The notes beneath the pieces are model-generated. The model searched no databases. It saw only the letters and a list, made by a program, of their open reading frames with translations, and had not been told where the DNA came from. Made by a program: the position numbers and the translations under genes. From Candidatus Borkfalkia faecavium (GTDB lineage Bacteria; Bacillota; Clostridia; Christensenellales; Borkfalkiaceae), in NCBI GenBank assembly GCA_019114755.1, contig DXEW01000025.1:53458-117457 (forward strand): 64,000 bases of DNA. Reading direction: 5' to 3'. Below are positions 8,792 through 18,638 of the stretch, piece by piece. Each line of letters begins with the position of its first letter. The first letter of the stretch is position 1.

Positions 8792-9817
8792 TTATTCCGC
8801 GGGCTCCTCTTCGCCCTCTTTGACGGTGCGGTAGGCGGCGCGGATCTTTTCTTCGATCTCTTTACAGCGGTCGGGGTTGGCGCGCAGCCATTCGCGCATG
8901 CGCTCGCGCCCCTGGGCGATGCGCTCGCCCTCGTACGAGAACCAGGCGCCGTTTTTGCCGATGACGCCGCAGGCGGTGCCGAGGTCGATGATGCAGCCCT
9001 CCTGCGAGATGCCCTCGCCGTAGAGGATGTCGAACTCCGCCGTCTTGAAGGGAGGCGCCAGCTTGTTTTTGACCACCTTGGCCTTGGTCTTGTTGCCCAT
9101 GATGCCGTCGCTGTCCTTCAAGGCGTCCGCCTTGCGCACGTCGATGCGCACGCTGGCGTAGAATTTGAGCGCCCTGCCGCCGGGGGTTGTCTCGGGGTTG
9201 CCGAACATCACGCCCACCTTTTCGCGCAGCTGGTTGATGAAGATGACGCAGGTATGCGATTTGTTGATGATGCCCGTCAGCTTGCGCAGCGCCTGCGACA
9301 TGAGGCGCGCCTGCAGCCCGACGTAGGTATCCCCCATATCCCCCTCGATCTCCGCCTTGGGGGTGAGCGCCGCCACCGAGTCGATGACGATGAGGTCGAC
9401 CGCGCCGCTGCGCACGAGCGCGTCGGTGATGTCCAGCGCCTGTTCGCCCGTATCCGGCTGCGAGACGTAGAGGTTATCCAGGTCTACCCCCAGTTTTTTG
9501 GCGTAGACGGGGTCGAGCGCGTGCTCGGCGTCTACAAAGGCGGCGATGCCGCCCGCCTTCTGCGCCTGGGCGATGCAGTGCAGCGCCACCGTCGTCTTAC
9601 CCGAAGATTCGGGGCCGTAGATCTCGACGATCCTGCCGCAGGGCAGGCCGCCGATACCGAGGGCGATATCCAAAGACAGGCAGCCCGTGGGGATGACGTC
9701 GATATCCGTGTTGCCGGCGGCGTCGCCCAGCTTCATGATGGCGCCCTTGCCGTAGTGCTTTTCGATCTGCGCCAGGCACTGGTCGAGCGCCTTCAGCCTT
9801 TCGTTGTCTAATTCCAT
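8792..9817 (-). CDS. recA: Recombinase A
   Basis: RecA forms the filament that carries out strand exchange and triggers the SOS response. The 341-residue protein has Walker A GPESSGKT (68-75), the Walker B region [19 protein letters not shown] (about 138-156) and the conserved [21 protein letters not shown] region of the L2 loop. Length is typical and the end is acidic. ATG with TAGGAG seven bases upstream. It follows cinA by 88 bp, as in many Clostridia. I looked for a LexA box of the Firmicutes type in the gap and saw none, so SOS control, if any, must act at an upstream promoter. Confidence 0.98.
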   Translation of the reverse strand: MELDNERLKALDQCLAQIEKHYGKGAIMKLGDAAGNTDIDVIPTGCLSLDIALGIGGLPCGRIVEIYGPESSGKTTVALHCIAQAQKAGGIAAFVDAEHALDPVYAKKLGVDLDNLYVSQPDTGEQALDITDALVRSGAVDLIVIDSVAALTPKAEIEGDMGDTYVGLQARLMSQALRKLTGIINKSHTCVIFINQLREKVGVMFGNPETTPGGRALKFYASVRIDVRKADALKDSDGIMGNKTKAKVVKNKLAPPFKTAEFDILYGEGISQEGCIIDLGTACGVIGKNGAWFSYEGERIAQGRERMREWLRANPDRCKEIEEKIRAAYRTVKEGEEEPAE

Positions 9818-9850
9818 TGTCTTCTCCTACATTGAATTGAAGGTTTTGTA

Positions 9851-9881
9851 TATGCCGGCGGCAGCGATCGCGCGCGGCATA
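9851..9881 (-). other. Hairpin between cinA and recA
   Basis: TATGCCG and CGGCATA close an imperfect GC-rich hairpin in the 88-bp cinA-recA gap. No T tract follows, so an RNA-processing or stability role is more likely than termination. Confidence 0.35.
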
Positions 9882-9905
9882 CGATGTTTCCGTTCCGAAA
9901 AATAT

Positions 9906-10973
9906 TTATTTGATCTGCCTGTACAGCAGGTACAGCGCCTGGTTGACGGCGCGGGAAGAGATCTCTTCCCTGCTGCCGCGGAAGTTGTATTTGTAGACGT
10001 ACACCGACTGTTTGGTGCCGACGGCGAGGTAGCAAAGCCCCACGGGCTTGTCCGTCCCGTCGGAAGAGGGCCCGGCGATGCCCGTGGTGGAGAGGGCGAC
10101 GTCGCACCCGCCCGCGGCGATCAGGCCCGCCGCCATCTCGTAGGCGGCTTCGTCGGAGACCGCCCCCTGCTGCGCCAGCGTATCCTCGCGCACGCCTAAG
10201 CGCCGCCGCTTGGCGCCGTTGTCGTAGGCGACGATGCCCTCGTACAGCACCTTGCTCGCGCCCGGCACCGAGACGATGGCGGCGGCGATGCTGCCGCCCG
10301 TGAACGACTCCGCCACGCTCAGGCGCAGCCCGCGCAGCCGCAAAAGCTCGACGATGCGGCGGGGCAGGGGCGTGTCGTCTACGGCGTAGGCGTGCTCGCC
10401 GAAGCCTTCGGCAAACACGCGCAGGGCGTCGTCGATGAGCATTTTGGGAGTGCCGTTGTCGTACAGCACTTCCAGCCGCTGGTCGCCGTCCTTTTCGGTA
10501 AAGTGGAACTGCAATTTGTCGCCGCAGAGGGTCTTTGCCTGCTCGATGGCGCGCTCTACCTTCTCGTTGGAGGCGCCGACGGCGCGGATGACCATCTTAT
10601 CATGTTTGACAGAGTACTTCGCATCCAGGGCGGAAACGGCTTCTGCCGCCCCCTCTCCGCCGAAGGGAAGGCAGACGACGAGCTTGCCGCCCTTTTCGAT
10701 GACGTTGCCCTTGGGGATGACCGCCTGCAAAATGTCGCACACGCGCAGCCGCAGCGGCGGCACGAAGGAGGGCTGGGCGATGACGAAGATATTGTCGTAA
10801 AAGTTTTTGCTCTCGACCAGCGACTGCGAAAATTCACGCATGTCGTCGTCGGGGACGACGACCGTTTTATCGGGCGCGTATCCCCCGCCGATGAGCGCGG
10901 ATATGACCGGCTCGAACTCGCCGCCGCCGAAGGGCGTCCTCTTATCCCGAATGACGATGCAGACGTTTTTCAT
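9906..10973 (-). CDS. cinA: CinA-family protein with C-terminal PncC (NMN deamidase) domain
   Basis: The 355-residue protein ends in a clear PncC/CinA C-terminal domain (about 205-355): LRGLRLSVAESFTGGSIAAAIVSVPGASKVLYEGIVAYDN, then TTGIAGPSSDGTDKPVGL. That domain deamidates nicotinamide mononucleotide in characterised members. The N-terminal 170 residues take the place of the usual MoCF-like ADP-ribose pyrophosphatase domain but lack its common VGTELLLGQ-type opening, starting instead NVCIVIRDKRTPFGGGEF. The domain is thus strongly diverged. It lies in the conserved pgsA-cinA-recA order. The ATG has GGAACGG upstream, an average site. Confidence 0.85.
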   Translation of the reverse strand: MKNVCIVIRDKRTPFGGGEFEPVISALIGGGYAPDKTVVVPDDDMREFSQSLVESKNFYDNIFVIAQPSFVPPLRLRVCDILQAVIPKGNVIEKGGKLVVCLPFGGEGAAEAVSALDAKYSVKHDKMVIRAVGASNEKVERAIEQAKTLCGDKLQFHFTEKDGDQRLEVLYDNGTPKMLIDDALRVFAEGFGEHAYAVDDTPLPRRIVELLRLRGLRLSVAESFTGGSIAAAIVSVPGASKVLYEGIVAYDNGAKRRRLGVREDTLAQQGAVSDEAAYEMAAGLIAAGGCDVALSTTGIAGPSSDGTDKPVGLCYLAVGTKQSVYVYKYNFRGSREEISSRAVNQALYLLYRQIK

Positions 10974-11002
10974 CTTCCGTTCCCCTTTTCTGCCGCCGCG
11001 GC

Positions 11003-11602
11003 CTACTGCTGCGAAAAGACCGCGCGGTTTTTGACGATATAGTTGATGCCTGACCAGACGGTGAGCAGCGTTGCCAGCGCGAGCAAAACCAGCCCGATGC
11101 CGCAGATCCATGCGCCCGCCTGCGCGTGCAGGGAGGCAATGTCGGCACAGGCGACGAGGAGGGCGACGGAAATATCCTGCACCGTCGTCTTGACCTTGCC
11201 GATGTTGTCCGCGGCCAGCACCAGCCCCGCGGACGCCGCCACCATGCGCAGGCCGCTGACGATGAGCTCGCGCGCCAAAATGATCGCCACGCAGACGCCC
11301 GCCACGGGCATCACCCACGCCCCCTGCCATGCCGCCGTCAGCGTTTCCTGCCGCACCAGCAGCAGGATGAGCGCCGTGGAGACGAGCACCTTGTCGGCAA
11401 TGGGGTCCAAAAACTTGCCCAGGTTTGTCACCAGCCCCCGCGAACGGGCGATGTGGCCGTCGATAAAGTCGGTACAGGCGGCGACGACAAACACCGCGCA
11501 GGCGATAAGGTAATTGTACGGGATGACGTCAAGCAGAAAGATGACCGCGAACACGGGGATCAGACATATGCGTGACATAGTAATTTTATTGGGCAGATTC
11601 AT
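11003..11602 (-). CDS. pgsA: CDP-diacylglycerol-glycerol-3-phosphate 3-phosphatidyltransferase
   Basis: PgsA makes phosphatidylglycerol phosphate, the committed step of anionic phospholipid synthesis, in the membrane. The 199-residue protein has several transmembrane helices and the complete CDP-alcohol phosphotransferase signature DFIDGHIARSRGLVTNLGKF, continuing LDPIADK, with all the metal-binding Asp residues at the expected spacing. Start ATG with AGGAGG eight bases upstream. It sits between rimO and cinA, 29 bp from the latter, in a probable operon. Confidence 0.96.
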   Translation of the reverse strand: MNLPNKITMSRICLIPVFAVIFLLDVIPYNYLIACAVFVVAACTDFIDGHIARSRGLVTNLGKFLDPIADKVLVSTALILLLVRQETLTAAWQGAWVMPVAGVCVAIILARELIVSGLRMVAASAGLVLAADNIGKVKTTVQDISVALLVACADIASLHAQAGAWICGIGLVLLALATLLTVWSGINYIVKNRAVFSQQ

Positions 11603-11624
11603 CCATCCGGCCTCCTATATCCGT

Positions 11625-11715
11625 TTTGAATGCGGCGCGCGGCCGTTTGCGAGGGCGCTGCGCCGCCGTTTGCCCCTCGCAGCCGGGCTTTACGCCTCTG
11701 CGGCCGGGCGCTTAC
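11625..11715. repeat. Imperfect 21-22 bp tandem repeats at the rimO 3' end
   Basis: On the minus strand about three units of the type CGAGGGGTAAGCGCCCGGC run from the last rimO codons into the rimO-pgsA gap. The first unit holds the rimO stop codon. Confidence 0.5.
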
Positions 11716-13049
11716 CCCTCGAAGTCGGGCGTTTGGCCGTATAAGTCGTAGCTGTCGGCTGCGGTGATATGTACGGCATAGGTCTTGCCCTGCTCCGCAA
11801 AGGGGGCGCGGAAGTACACCTTGCCGTCGATCTCGGGGGCGCTCCAATAGGCACGCCCCACAAAGCGGCCGCCCGTCTCTTCGTCTACGCCGTCGCACAG
11901 CACCTGCACGCAGGTGCCCACCTTCTCCTGCAAGAACTGCGCCGAGATCTTGCGCTGCACGGCGTACAGCTCGCGCACGCGGCGCTGCTTTTCGCGGGCG
12001 GAGACCTGGGCGGGCAGGCGGTACGCCGCCGTGCCCGGCTCGCGCGAATAGGCGAAAAAGCCGCAGTTTGTCAGGCGCGCTTCGCGCAAGAAGGAGGCGA
12101 GCGCCTCGCACTCTTCCGCCGTCTCCGTGGGGAAGCCGGCGATGAAGGTGGAGCGGACGGCGATGCCGGGAACGGCCTCGCGCAGCCTGGCGATGAGCTC
12201 TAAATAGCTCTTGCGGCTGCCCTTGCGGTTCATCAGCTTGAGGACGCGGTCCTCGCTGTGCTGCAGGGGGATATCGATGTATTTGATCAGCTTGCCGTTG
12301 CGGGCAAATTCCTGTATGAGCTCTTCGGTGATGACGTCTGGATAGCAGTACAGCAGCCGCAGGCTGCCGATGTTTTCCAGCGCGGACAGCCTTTGGATGA
12401 GTTCGACGAACTTGTTCTTCCCGTACAGTTCTTCGCCGTAGCGGGTGGTGTCCTGCGCCACGAGGATGAGCTCGGAAAGCTCGCCCAAAGACGCCGCCTC
12501 CTCCACCAGCTCTTCCATGGGATAGGAGCGGTACCTGCCGCGGATCTGGGGGATGAGGCAGTAGGTGCAGTGGTTGCTGCAGCCGTCGGCGATCTTCAGA
12601 TAGCCGTAATGCAGGGGCGTGGTGAGGACGCGCGCGCCCTTCCACTCCCGCCCCGTATGCACGGCGTTGACCCGCTCGCCCGCGTACGAGCGCTCGAGGG
12701 CCGAAAACAGGGCGTCGGCATCGGCGCAGCCGATAAACACGTCCCCTTCCGTGAGGGAGGGGAACAGTTCGCCGACGTATTTTTCGGGCAGGCAGCCGGC
12801 GACGACCAGCTTTTCCAGCTTGCCGCCGCGGCAGGCGTCGCATTCGATGACCGTATCGATCGCCTCTTTGCGCGCCTCGTTGAGGAAGGCGCAGGTATTG
12901 ACGATGAGCACCTGCGCTTCGGCAATGTCTGCCGTGATCCTGCATCCCTTGGAACGGATGAGGCCGAGCAGGCGCTCCGCATCGACGCGGTTTTTATCGC
13001 AGCCGAGGGAGATCATGCCGAATGTCTTGTTCTGTAAAATCGTTTGCAA
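11712..13049 (-). CDS. rimO: Ribosomal protein uS12 methylthiotransferase
   Basis: RimO is a radical-SAM enzyme that adds a methylthio group to an aspartate of ribosomal protein S12. The 445-residue protein has the N-terminal methylthiotransferase domain with three cluster cysteines (LGC near 16, NTCAF near 51, AGCLPE near 85), the radical-SAM CSNHCTYC motif followed by LIPQIRGRYRS, and a C-terminal TRAM domain. The IPQIRGRYRS tail and length favour RimO over MiaB. The start is probably the TTG at 13049, with GGGTG about eight bases upstream; the first internal Met is within the conserved MISLGC strand and would truncate it. Confidence 0.95.
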   Translation of the reverse strand: MQTILQNKTFGMISLGCDKNRVDAERLLGLIRSKGCRITADIAEAQVLIVNTCAFLNEARKEAIDTVIECDACRGGKLEKLVVAGCLPEKYVGELFPSLTEGDVFIGCADADALFSALERSYAGERVNAVHTGREWKGARVLTTPLHYGYLKIADGCSNHCTYCLIPQIRGRYRSYPMEELVEEAASLGELSELILVAQDTTRYGEELYGKNKFVELIQRLSALENIGSLRLLYCYPDVITEELIQEFARNGKLIKYIDIPLQHSEDRVLKLMNRKGSRKSYLELIARLREAVPGIAVRSTFIAGFPTETAEECEALASFLREARLTNCGFFAYSREPGTAAYRLPAQVSAREKQRRVRELYAVQRKISAQFLQEKVGTCVQVLCDGVDEETGGRFVGRAYWSAPEIDGKVYFRAPFAEQGKTYAVHITAADSYDLYGQTPDFEG

Positions 13050-13158
13050 TGTATTTCACCCGATGCGGCGGTACTTTTGCCCGCGCGGCTTTTCGCGCCG
13101 GCCGCCCGCCTCGGCAGCTTCCGCGCCCGCGCGCATACGCACGGGCGCCCTTTGCCGT

Positions 13159-16100
13159 TTATTCGCCGTAGTCGCCGTACTTGGCCTCGAAATCTTCTTT
13201 CGAGAGCAGCACCTTGCGCGATTTGGCGCCTTCAAAGGCGGAGATATAGCCCATGTTCTCCATCCACTCGATGATCTTGCCCGCCTTGGGGTAACCCACC
13301 GAGCAGCGGCGCTGGATCATGGAGATGGACGCCGTGCCGATGGATACGACGTAGCGCAGCGCGTCGATGTAGACCGCTTCCACCTCGTCGTCGGAGACGC
13401 CGCCCGTGCCGCCGCGCTGGTTGTTGATGAAGTCTGCCACGCTGTCGTCGAAGTACGCCTCGTTGTTCTCCTTGACGTAGGAGACGACGCGCTGGACCTC
13501 GGCGTCGTCCATCCACGCACCCTGCAGGCGGCGCGGGAAGGTCATGGTGTCCGTCTTGTACAGCATGTCGCCCTTGCCGAGCAGTTTTTCCGCCCCCGAA
13601 CAGTCGAGGATGGTGCGCGAATCGACTTCCTGCGTGACCTTGCAGGCGATGCGGGTGGGCAGGTTGGCCTTGATGATGCCGGTGATGACGTCGGTAGACG
13701 GGCGCTGGGTGGCGAGCACCAGGTGGATGCCCGCCGCGCGCGACTTCTGCGTCAGCCGCTGGACGCGGTCTTCAAGGTCTTTTTTCGCCACCGACATGAG
13801 GTCGGCGACCTCGTCCATGATGATGACGATGCGGGGCAGCTTTTCTTCGTCGATCTGCAGGCTGGCGTTGTAGCCGTCGATCTCGCGGACCATGGTGCCC
13901 TGGCGCGTCTTTTCTTTGAACAGGGTGTAGCGGCGCTCCATCTCGTTGATGGCCCAGTCGAGGGCGGTGATCGCCTTTGCCGACTCGGTGATGATCTCGT
14001 TGATCATCAGATGGGGCAGCTTTTCGTACACGTTGAACTCCGTCTGCTTGGGATCGACGAGGATGAGGCGCAGCTCTTCGGGGCTGTATTTGAACAGCAG
14101 GCTGACGATCATGGCGGTGAGGCACACGCTCTTGCCCGAGCCTGTGGCGCCCGCCACCAGCAGGTGCTTCATCTTGGTGATGTCGCCGCAGACCGCCCTG
14201 CCCTCGATGTCTTTGCCCATGCCGAAGGCGAGCGAGCCCGGCTTTGCGCCCGTAAATTCGGGCGAGAGCAGCATCTCTTTCAGCCCTACCGTCTCGCGGC
14301 GCATGTTGGGCACTTCGATGCTGATGGAGCCGTTTTCGTAGTTGGTCTGGATATTGACGCCGTCTTTGGCGTGCAGGCGCATGGCGATCTCGCGGTCGCA
14401 GCCGAGCACGCGCGAGGCCTGGATGTTGCCGGGGATGTCGATGTCGTAGCGGGTGACGGCGGGGCCGTGCGTGACGCCAATCACCTCGCAGGGGATCTTT
14501 AAGTTGGAAAGGGTCTCGACGATGGTCTGCTTGTTGAACTCCACTTCGTCTTCGCCGAAGCCGCTGGTATTGCTGTAATCGTTGAGCAGGGTGAGCTGCG
14601 GCGCCTTGTAGCGCTTATAGCGGTGGCGCTTGCGCGGCTCCTGCGCGCGGGGGGCGCGCTGCACGGGCGCGGGCTCGGCGGGCTGCTCCGCGGGGAGATC
14701 CGCGGGCTCGTCGAACAAATTCGCGGCGGAGCCGAAGGGCTCTTCCTCGGGCTGTGCGGGGGCGGCGTGGCTGTCGCCGATGATGATGCCGTCTTCGGAC
14801 GGGAAGCGGGAGAGGCGCTCCTGCGTGTCGTCGGCGTAGCGCGCGGCGGGGTGCTCGGCGCCGTACTCGGCGGCGTCGGCGGGTTTGCTCAGGTCGAGCC
14901 CGCGCGTGAGGTCAGTATTCAGGCCGAACTCGTTCCCGCGTCCGCCGTTCTGCTCCGTCCCCGCGCCGCGGGAAAGGTCTGCGCCCCTGTCGGGGGCGTT
15001 CCTGTTCATGTCGCCGCGGGAAAGGTCGCCCTCTCTGCCGAGGCCGCTTCTGTTCATATCGCCGCCGCGGGAAAGGTCGTTCCTGTCGGCGCTCTGCCCG
15101 AAGCCGTTCCTGCTCAAATCGGCGCTCAGCCCGTCAAGGTCGGCGCCCAAGCCGCCGCGGCCGGCGCCGAGATCGCGCGAAGAGGCGCGGCCCGTGCCGC
15201 CGAAGTCTTCCCCCGTAAACAGAGAAGGCTCGTCTTTGGCGCGGGGAGGAAGGTCGGTGAACAGGGGCATATCCTGCATGCGCTCGCTGTGGGGCGGCAG
15301 GTCGTAGCGGGTGGGTTCGTCGGGGAAGAGAGAGCCGCGCTCTTCCGCCCGTGCGGAAGAAGAAGCGGCAGCGCCCGTGCTGCGGCGGGAAGCCGCCCCG
15401 CCCAGGCCCGCCCTGCGGGCGGTGTCGCCGATGTCGAGGCTGCCCGGCTCGTCGTGGCTGTGCAGCTGCACGTCGTGGGCGGAGATGCCCCTGTCGCCCT
15501 GGGCGAAGGGGTCGTTCATGAAGGCGGAGAGGGGCCGGTTGATGTCAAATCCCGCGTCGGCATTGCCGTCGTCCTTTTTGAAGGAAGCGCCGTTTGCCTG
15601 ATAGGTGGAGACGGGCACGTCCGGCTGCTCCGGCTGTGCGGGGCGCTCGGGGACGATGCGCTTGGGCCTGTCGGTAAAGGTCACGTTGCCCTCGGCGCCG
15701 TTTTCATAGAGCTGCGAATATTTGACCGGCTCGTCTTTCTTTTTGGGCTCTTCCGCCTGCGGCTGCTGCGGCTGCGGGACGGGAGAGCGGGGAGAAGAGA
15801 GCTCGTGCCCTTCCAAAATGCTGCTCTTGCCGCGGAAATTTTCCGTATACTGCTCGCGCGAGATGCTGCGCGCGGGGTTGTTGAAGTAAGAGCTTTCGTC
15901 GAAGATGCGGTTGTTGATGTAGCTGCCGTGTGCGGGCTTGGGCACCGCCTTTTTGGCGGCCGCCTGCTGGGGCGGCTGCTGCTGCGCGGGCTTGGGCCTG
16001 TTGGGATAGAGGATGTCGTGCCCGTGCTCGAGCAATTCCTGCTGCTCCAGCTCGCGCGCGCGCTTTTCCTCTTCCCGCTCGCGGCGGGCGTCGCGGCGCA

Positions 16101-17049
16101 TCTCGCGCTTGCTCTTCATGCCGAAAGCGCCATCGCCGGCGTAGAGGCGGCCCGTGCCCCACTGCTGCTGACCCTGCTGCCCCTGCTGCCCCTGCTGCCA
16201 CTGCGGCGGGTAATAGGCGGAGGCGTCCTGCCGCCTGCCGCCGTCGTTGACGAGGTGCACGTTCGCTTCCGCCTGCCGGCGCTCGTCCGCGGCGAAGGGC
16301 ATCCCCTGCTGCGGCTGCGCGGGCTGTTCGAAGGCGCTCTGCCCTTCGAACTGCGGCTGCCCGAAAGCGCCTTGGCCTTCAAACTGCGCCTTCGCCTGCG
16401 CCTGCTGCGGCGCGGCTGCCGCACGCTGCTTGGGCTGCGCGGGCTTTTCGCTGCGGCGGGGCTTGCCCGAAGGGTTGACGGAGCGGCTCTTGCCGCGGGG
16501 CGCGCTGCGGCGCACCGAGACGAGCAGGTACACCATCCCCACGATGAGAAGGGAGAAGATGATATAGCCGCCGATGTCGGTGGTCAGCCATACGACGGGA
16601 TAGACGGCGATGGCCGTGACCGCGCCGCCCGCCGTGGCGCCGGCAAAGCCGTTTTCGCCCGCGCGGAAGCAGGCCTCGAGGTAGTTCCCGAAGCCGTCAT
16701 AGGCGATGCCGTGCACCGCCGCCGTGGCGGTATGCGCCAGGCAGAAGGCGAACAGCGCCGCCAGCACGATCAAGAGCGCCGTCTTGAAGCCCGTATGGAC
16801 GTACTTGCCCGAGATGAGGGCGACGGAGGCGTAGATGAGGAGCGCGAACACGGCAAAGGCGCCGTAACCGAACACGCCCAGCAAAAATGCGCTCACTGCC
16901 CCGCCCACTTCGCCGAAGACGGCGTCCTGCGAGATCAAAAATACGAGCGCGATGACGGAAAACAGCGCCAGTACCATCCCCACCGTTTCGCGGGTGACTA
17001 CGCGCGTTTTCTTGGATCTGTTCTCACTGTTTTTTCCCTGGTTGCTCAA
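13159..17049 (-). CDS. ftsK: DNA translocase FtsK/SpoIIIE
   Basis: FtsK pumps chromosomal DNA through the closing septum. The 1296-residue protein has four to five N-terminal transmembrane helices (about 25-165), a very long disordered linker (about 170-830), a motor with Walker A VAGATGSGKS and Walker B RIVIIMDEVADLM, and a C-terminal gamma winged helix (RYVVSIGTASISMIQRRCSVG). The linker is first rich in Gln, then in short repeats built on DLSRG and MNR. The start is a TTG (17049) with GGGAG seven bases before; upstream in-frame codons lie across the promoter. It heads the ftsK-rimO-pgsA-cinA-recA run. Confidence 0.95.
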   Translation of the reverse strand: MSNQGKNSENRSKKTRVVTRETVGMVLALFSVIALVFLISQDAVFGEVGGAVSAFLLGVFGYGAFAVFALLIYASVALISGKYVHTGFKTALLIVLAALFAFCLAHTATAAVHGIAYDGFGNYLEACFRAGENGFAGATAGGAVTAIAVYPVVWLTTDIGGYIIFSLLIVGMVYLLVSVRRSAPRGKSRSVNPSGKPRRSEKPAQPKQRAAAAPQQAQAKAQFEGQGAFGQPQFEGQSAFEQPAQPQQGMPFAADERRQAEANVHLVNDGGRRQDASAYYPPQWQQGQQGQQGQQQWGTGRLYAGDGAFGMKSKREMRRDARREREEEKRARELEQQELLEHGHDILYPNRPKPAQQQPPQQAAAKKAVPKPAHGSYINNRIFDESSYFNNPARSISREQYTENFRGKSSILEGHELSSPRSPVPQPQQPQAEEPKKKDEPVKYSQLYENGAEGNVTFTDRPKRIVPERPAQPEQPDVPVSTYQANGASFKKDDGNADAGFDINRPLSAFMNDPFAQGDRGISAHDVQLHSHDEPGSLDIGDTARRAGLGGAASRRSTGAAASSSARAEERGSLFPDEPTRYDLPPHSERMQDMPLFTDLPPRAKDEPSLFTGEDFGGTGRASSRDLGAGRGGLGADLDGLSADLSRNGFGQSADRNDLSRGGDMNRSGLGREGDLSRGDMNRNAPDRGADLSRGAGTEQNGGRGNEFGLNTDLTRGLDLSKPADAAEYGAEHPAARYADDTQERLSRFPSEDGIIIGDSHAAPAQPEEEPFGSAANLFDEPADLPAEQPAEPAPVQRAPRAQEPRKRHRYKRYKAPQLTLLNDYSNTSGFGEDEVEFNKQTIVETLSNLKIPCEVIGVTHGPAVTRYDIDIPGNIQASRVLGCDREIAMRLHAKDGVNIQTNYENGSISIEVPNMRRETVGLKEMLLSPEFTGAKPGSLAFGMGKDIEGRAVCGDITKMKHLLVAGATGSGKSVCLTAMIVSLLFKYSPEELRLILVDPKQTEFNVYEKLPHLMINEIITESAKAITALDWAINEMERRYTLFKEKTRQGTMVREIDGYNASLQIDEEKLPRIVIIMDEVADLMSVAKKDLEDRVQRLTQKSRAAGIHLVLATQRPSTDVITGIIKANLPTRIACKVTQEVDSRTILDCSGAEKLLGKGDMLYKTDTMTFPRRLQGAWMDDAEVQRVVSYVKENNEAYFDDSVADFINNQRGGTGGVSDDEVEAVYIDALRYVVSIGTASISMIQRRCSVGYPKAGKIIEWMENMGYISAFEGAKSRKVLLSKEDFEAKYGDYGE

Positions 17050-17098
17050 AATATATCTCCCATTGCGGGCAGCCGCCCGCGAACATTCTGTCGTTCTT

Positions 17099-17127
17099 AT
17101 TATACCATTTTTCCGCCCGCATTTCAA
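17099..17127 (-). promoter_or_regulatory. Promoter of ftsK
   Basis: The minus strand reads TTGAAA, 17 bp, TATAAT, with a start point near 17091 and a 40-nt leader containing a GCGGGC-GCCCGC hairpin. The palindrome ATATAGGGCCTATAT at 17192-17206 lies 65 bp upstream and might be an operator. Confidence 0.8.
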
Positions 17128-17218
17128 TTAAATGGGCGGCTATTTTTGAAAATTATGCGCGCGCCCCGCCGCGGCCTTTTCCCCCTTCCCTATATAGGGC
17201 CTATATGGAGGCCGAGCC

Positions 17219-17303
17219 GCGCCCTTCCTTACAGAAAAAGCCCGCATAAGACAAAAGCCCCGCGCCCTTCCTTACAGAAAAGCCCGCATACAGACAAAAG
17301 CCC
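17219..17303. repeat. Tandem 43-bp duplication of the ilvC terminator tail
   Basis: Two nearly identical copies, starting at 17219 and 17262, run through GCGCCCTTCC to ACAAAAGCCCCGC. The duplication includes the T-rich tail of the ilvC terminator. Confidence 0.8.
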
Positions 17304-17333
17304 CGCCGCGCGGCGAAAGCCTTGCGGCGGGGC
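17299..17333 (-). terminator. Terminator of ilvC
   Basis: GCCCCGCCGC pairs with GCGGCGGGGC on the minus strand, followed by TTTTGTCT. It lies 23 bp past the ilvC stop codon. Confidence 0.85.
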
Positions 17334-17355
17334 GGAAGTTTGCCCTGCTATATTG

Positions 17356-18384
<1,029 letters not shown>

Positions 18385-18421
18385 TTATCGAAAATTCCCT
18401 GTCCTGTGGATTTCTTTAACT

Positions 18422-18450
18422 ATTATAGTACGCCGCGCGCCTTCCGTCAA
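18422..18450 (-). promoter_or_regulatory. Promoter of ilvC
   Basis: The minus strand reads TTGACG, 17 bp, TATAAT, with a start point near 18415. Confidence 0.8.
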
Positions 18451-18583
18451 GCAATTGAGCTATTTTATTTATCAATTTTACGGATATGTTTCATCGGAAA
18501 ATCGAATAGCCCGCCGCCCTCCCCTTTCCGCGCCTAAAAAGAGAAAGTTTTGCGCATTTCCGCCCGGGCGGCATGAAAAATCA

Positions 18584-18612
18584 TTGCATTCCGCGCGAAA
18601 AAGGGATATAAT
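18584..18612 (+). promoter_or_regulatory. Promoter of the DUF815 ATPase
   Basis: TTGCAT, 17 bp, TATAAT, with a short leader of about 20 nt that holds CGGAG before the ATG. Confidence 0.8.
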
Positions 18613-18638
18613 GTTCAAAAATCATTCGGAGACATACT

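Noticed and set aside
9818..9905. LexA box before recA
   Set aside because: GTTTCCGTTCCG-like text is present, but no CGAAC-N4-GTTCG type palindrome exists.
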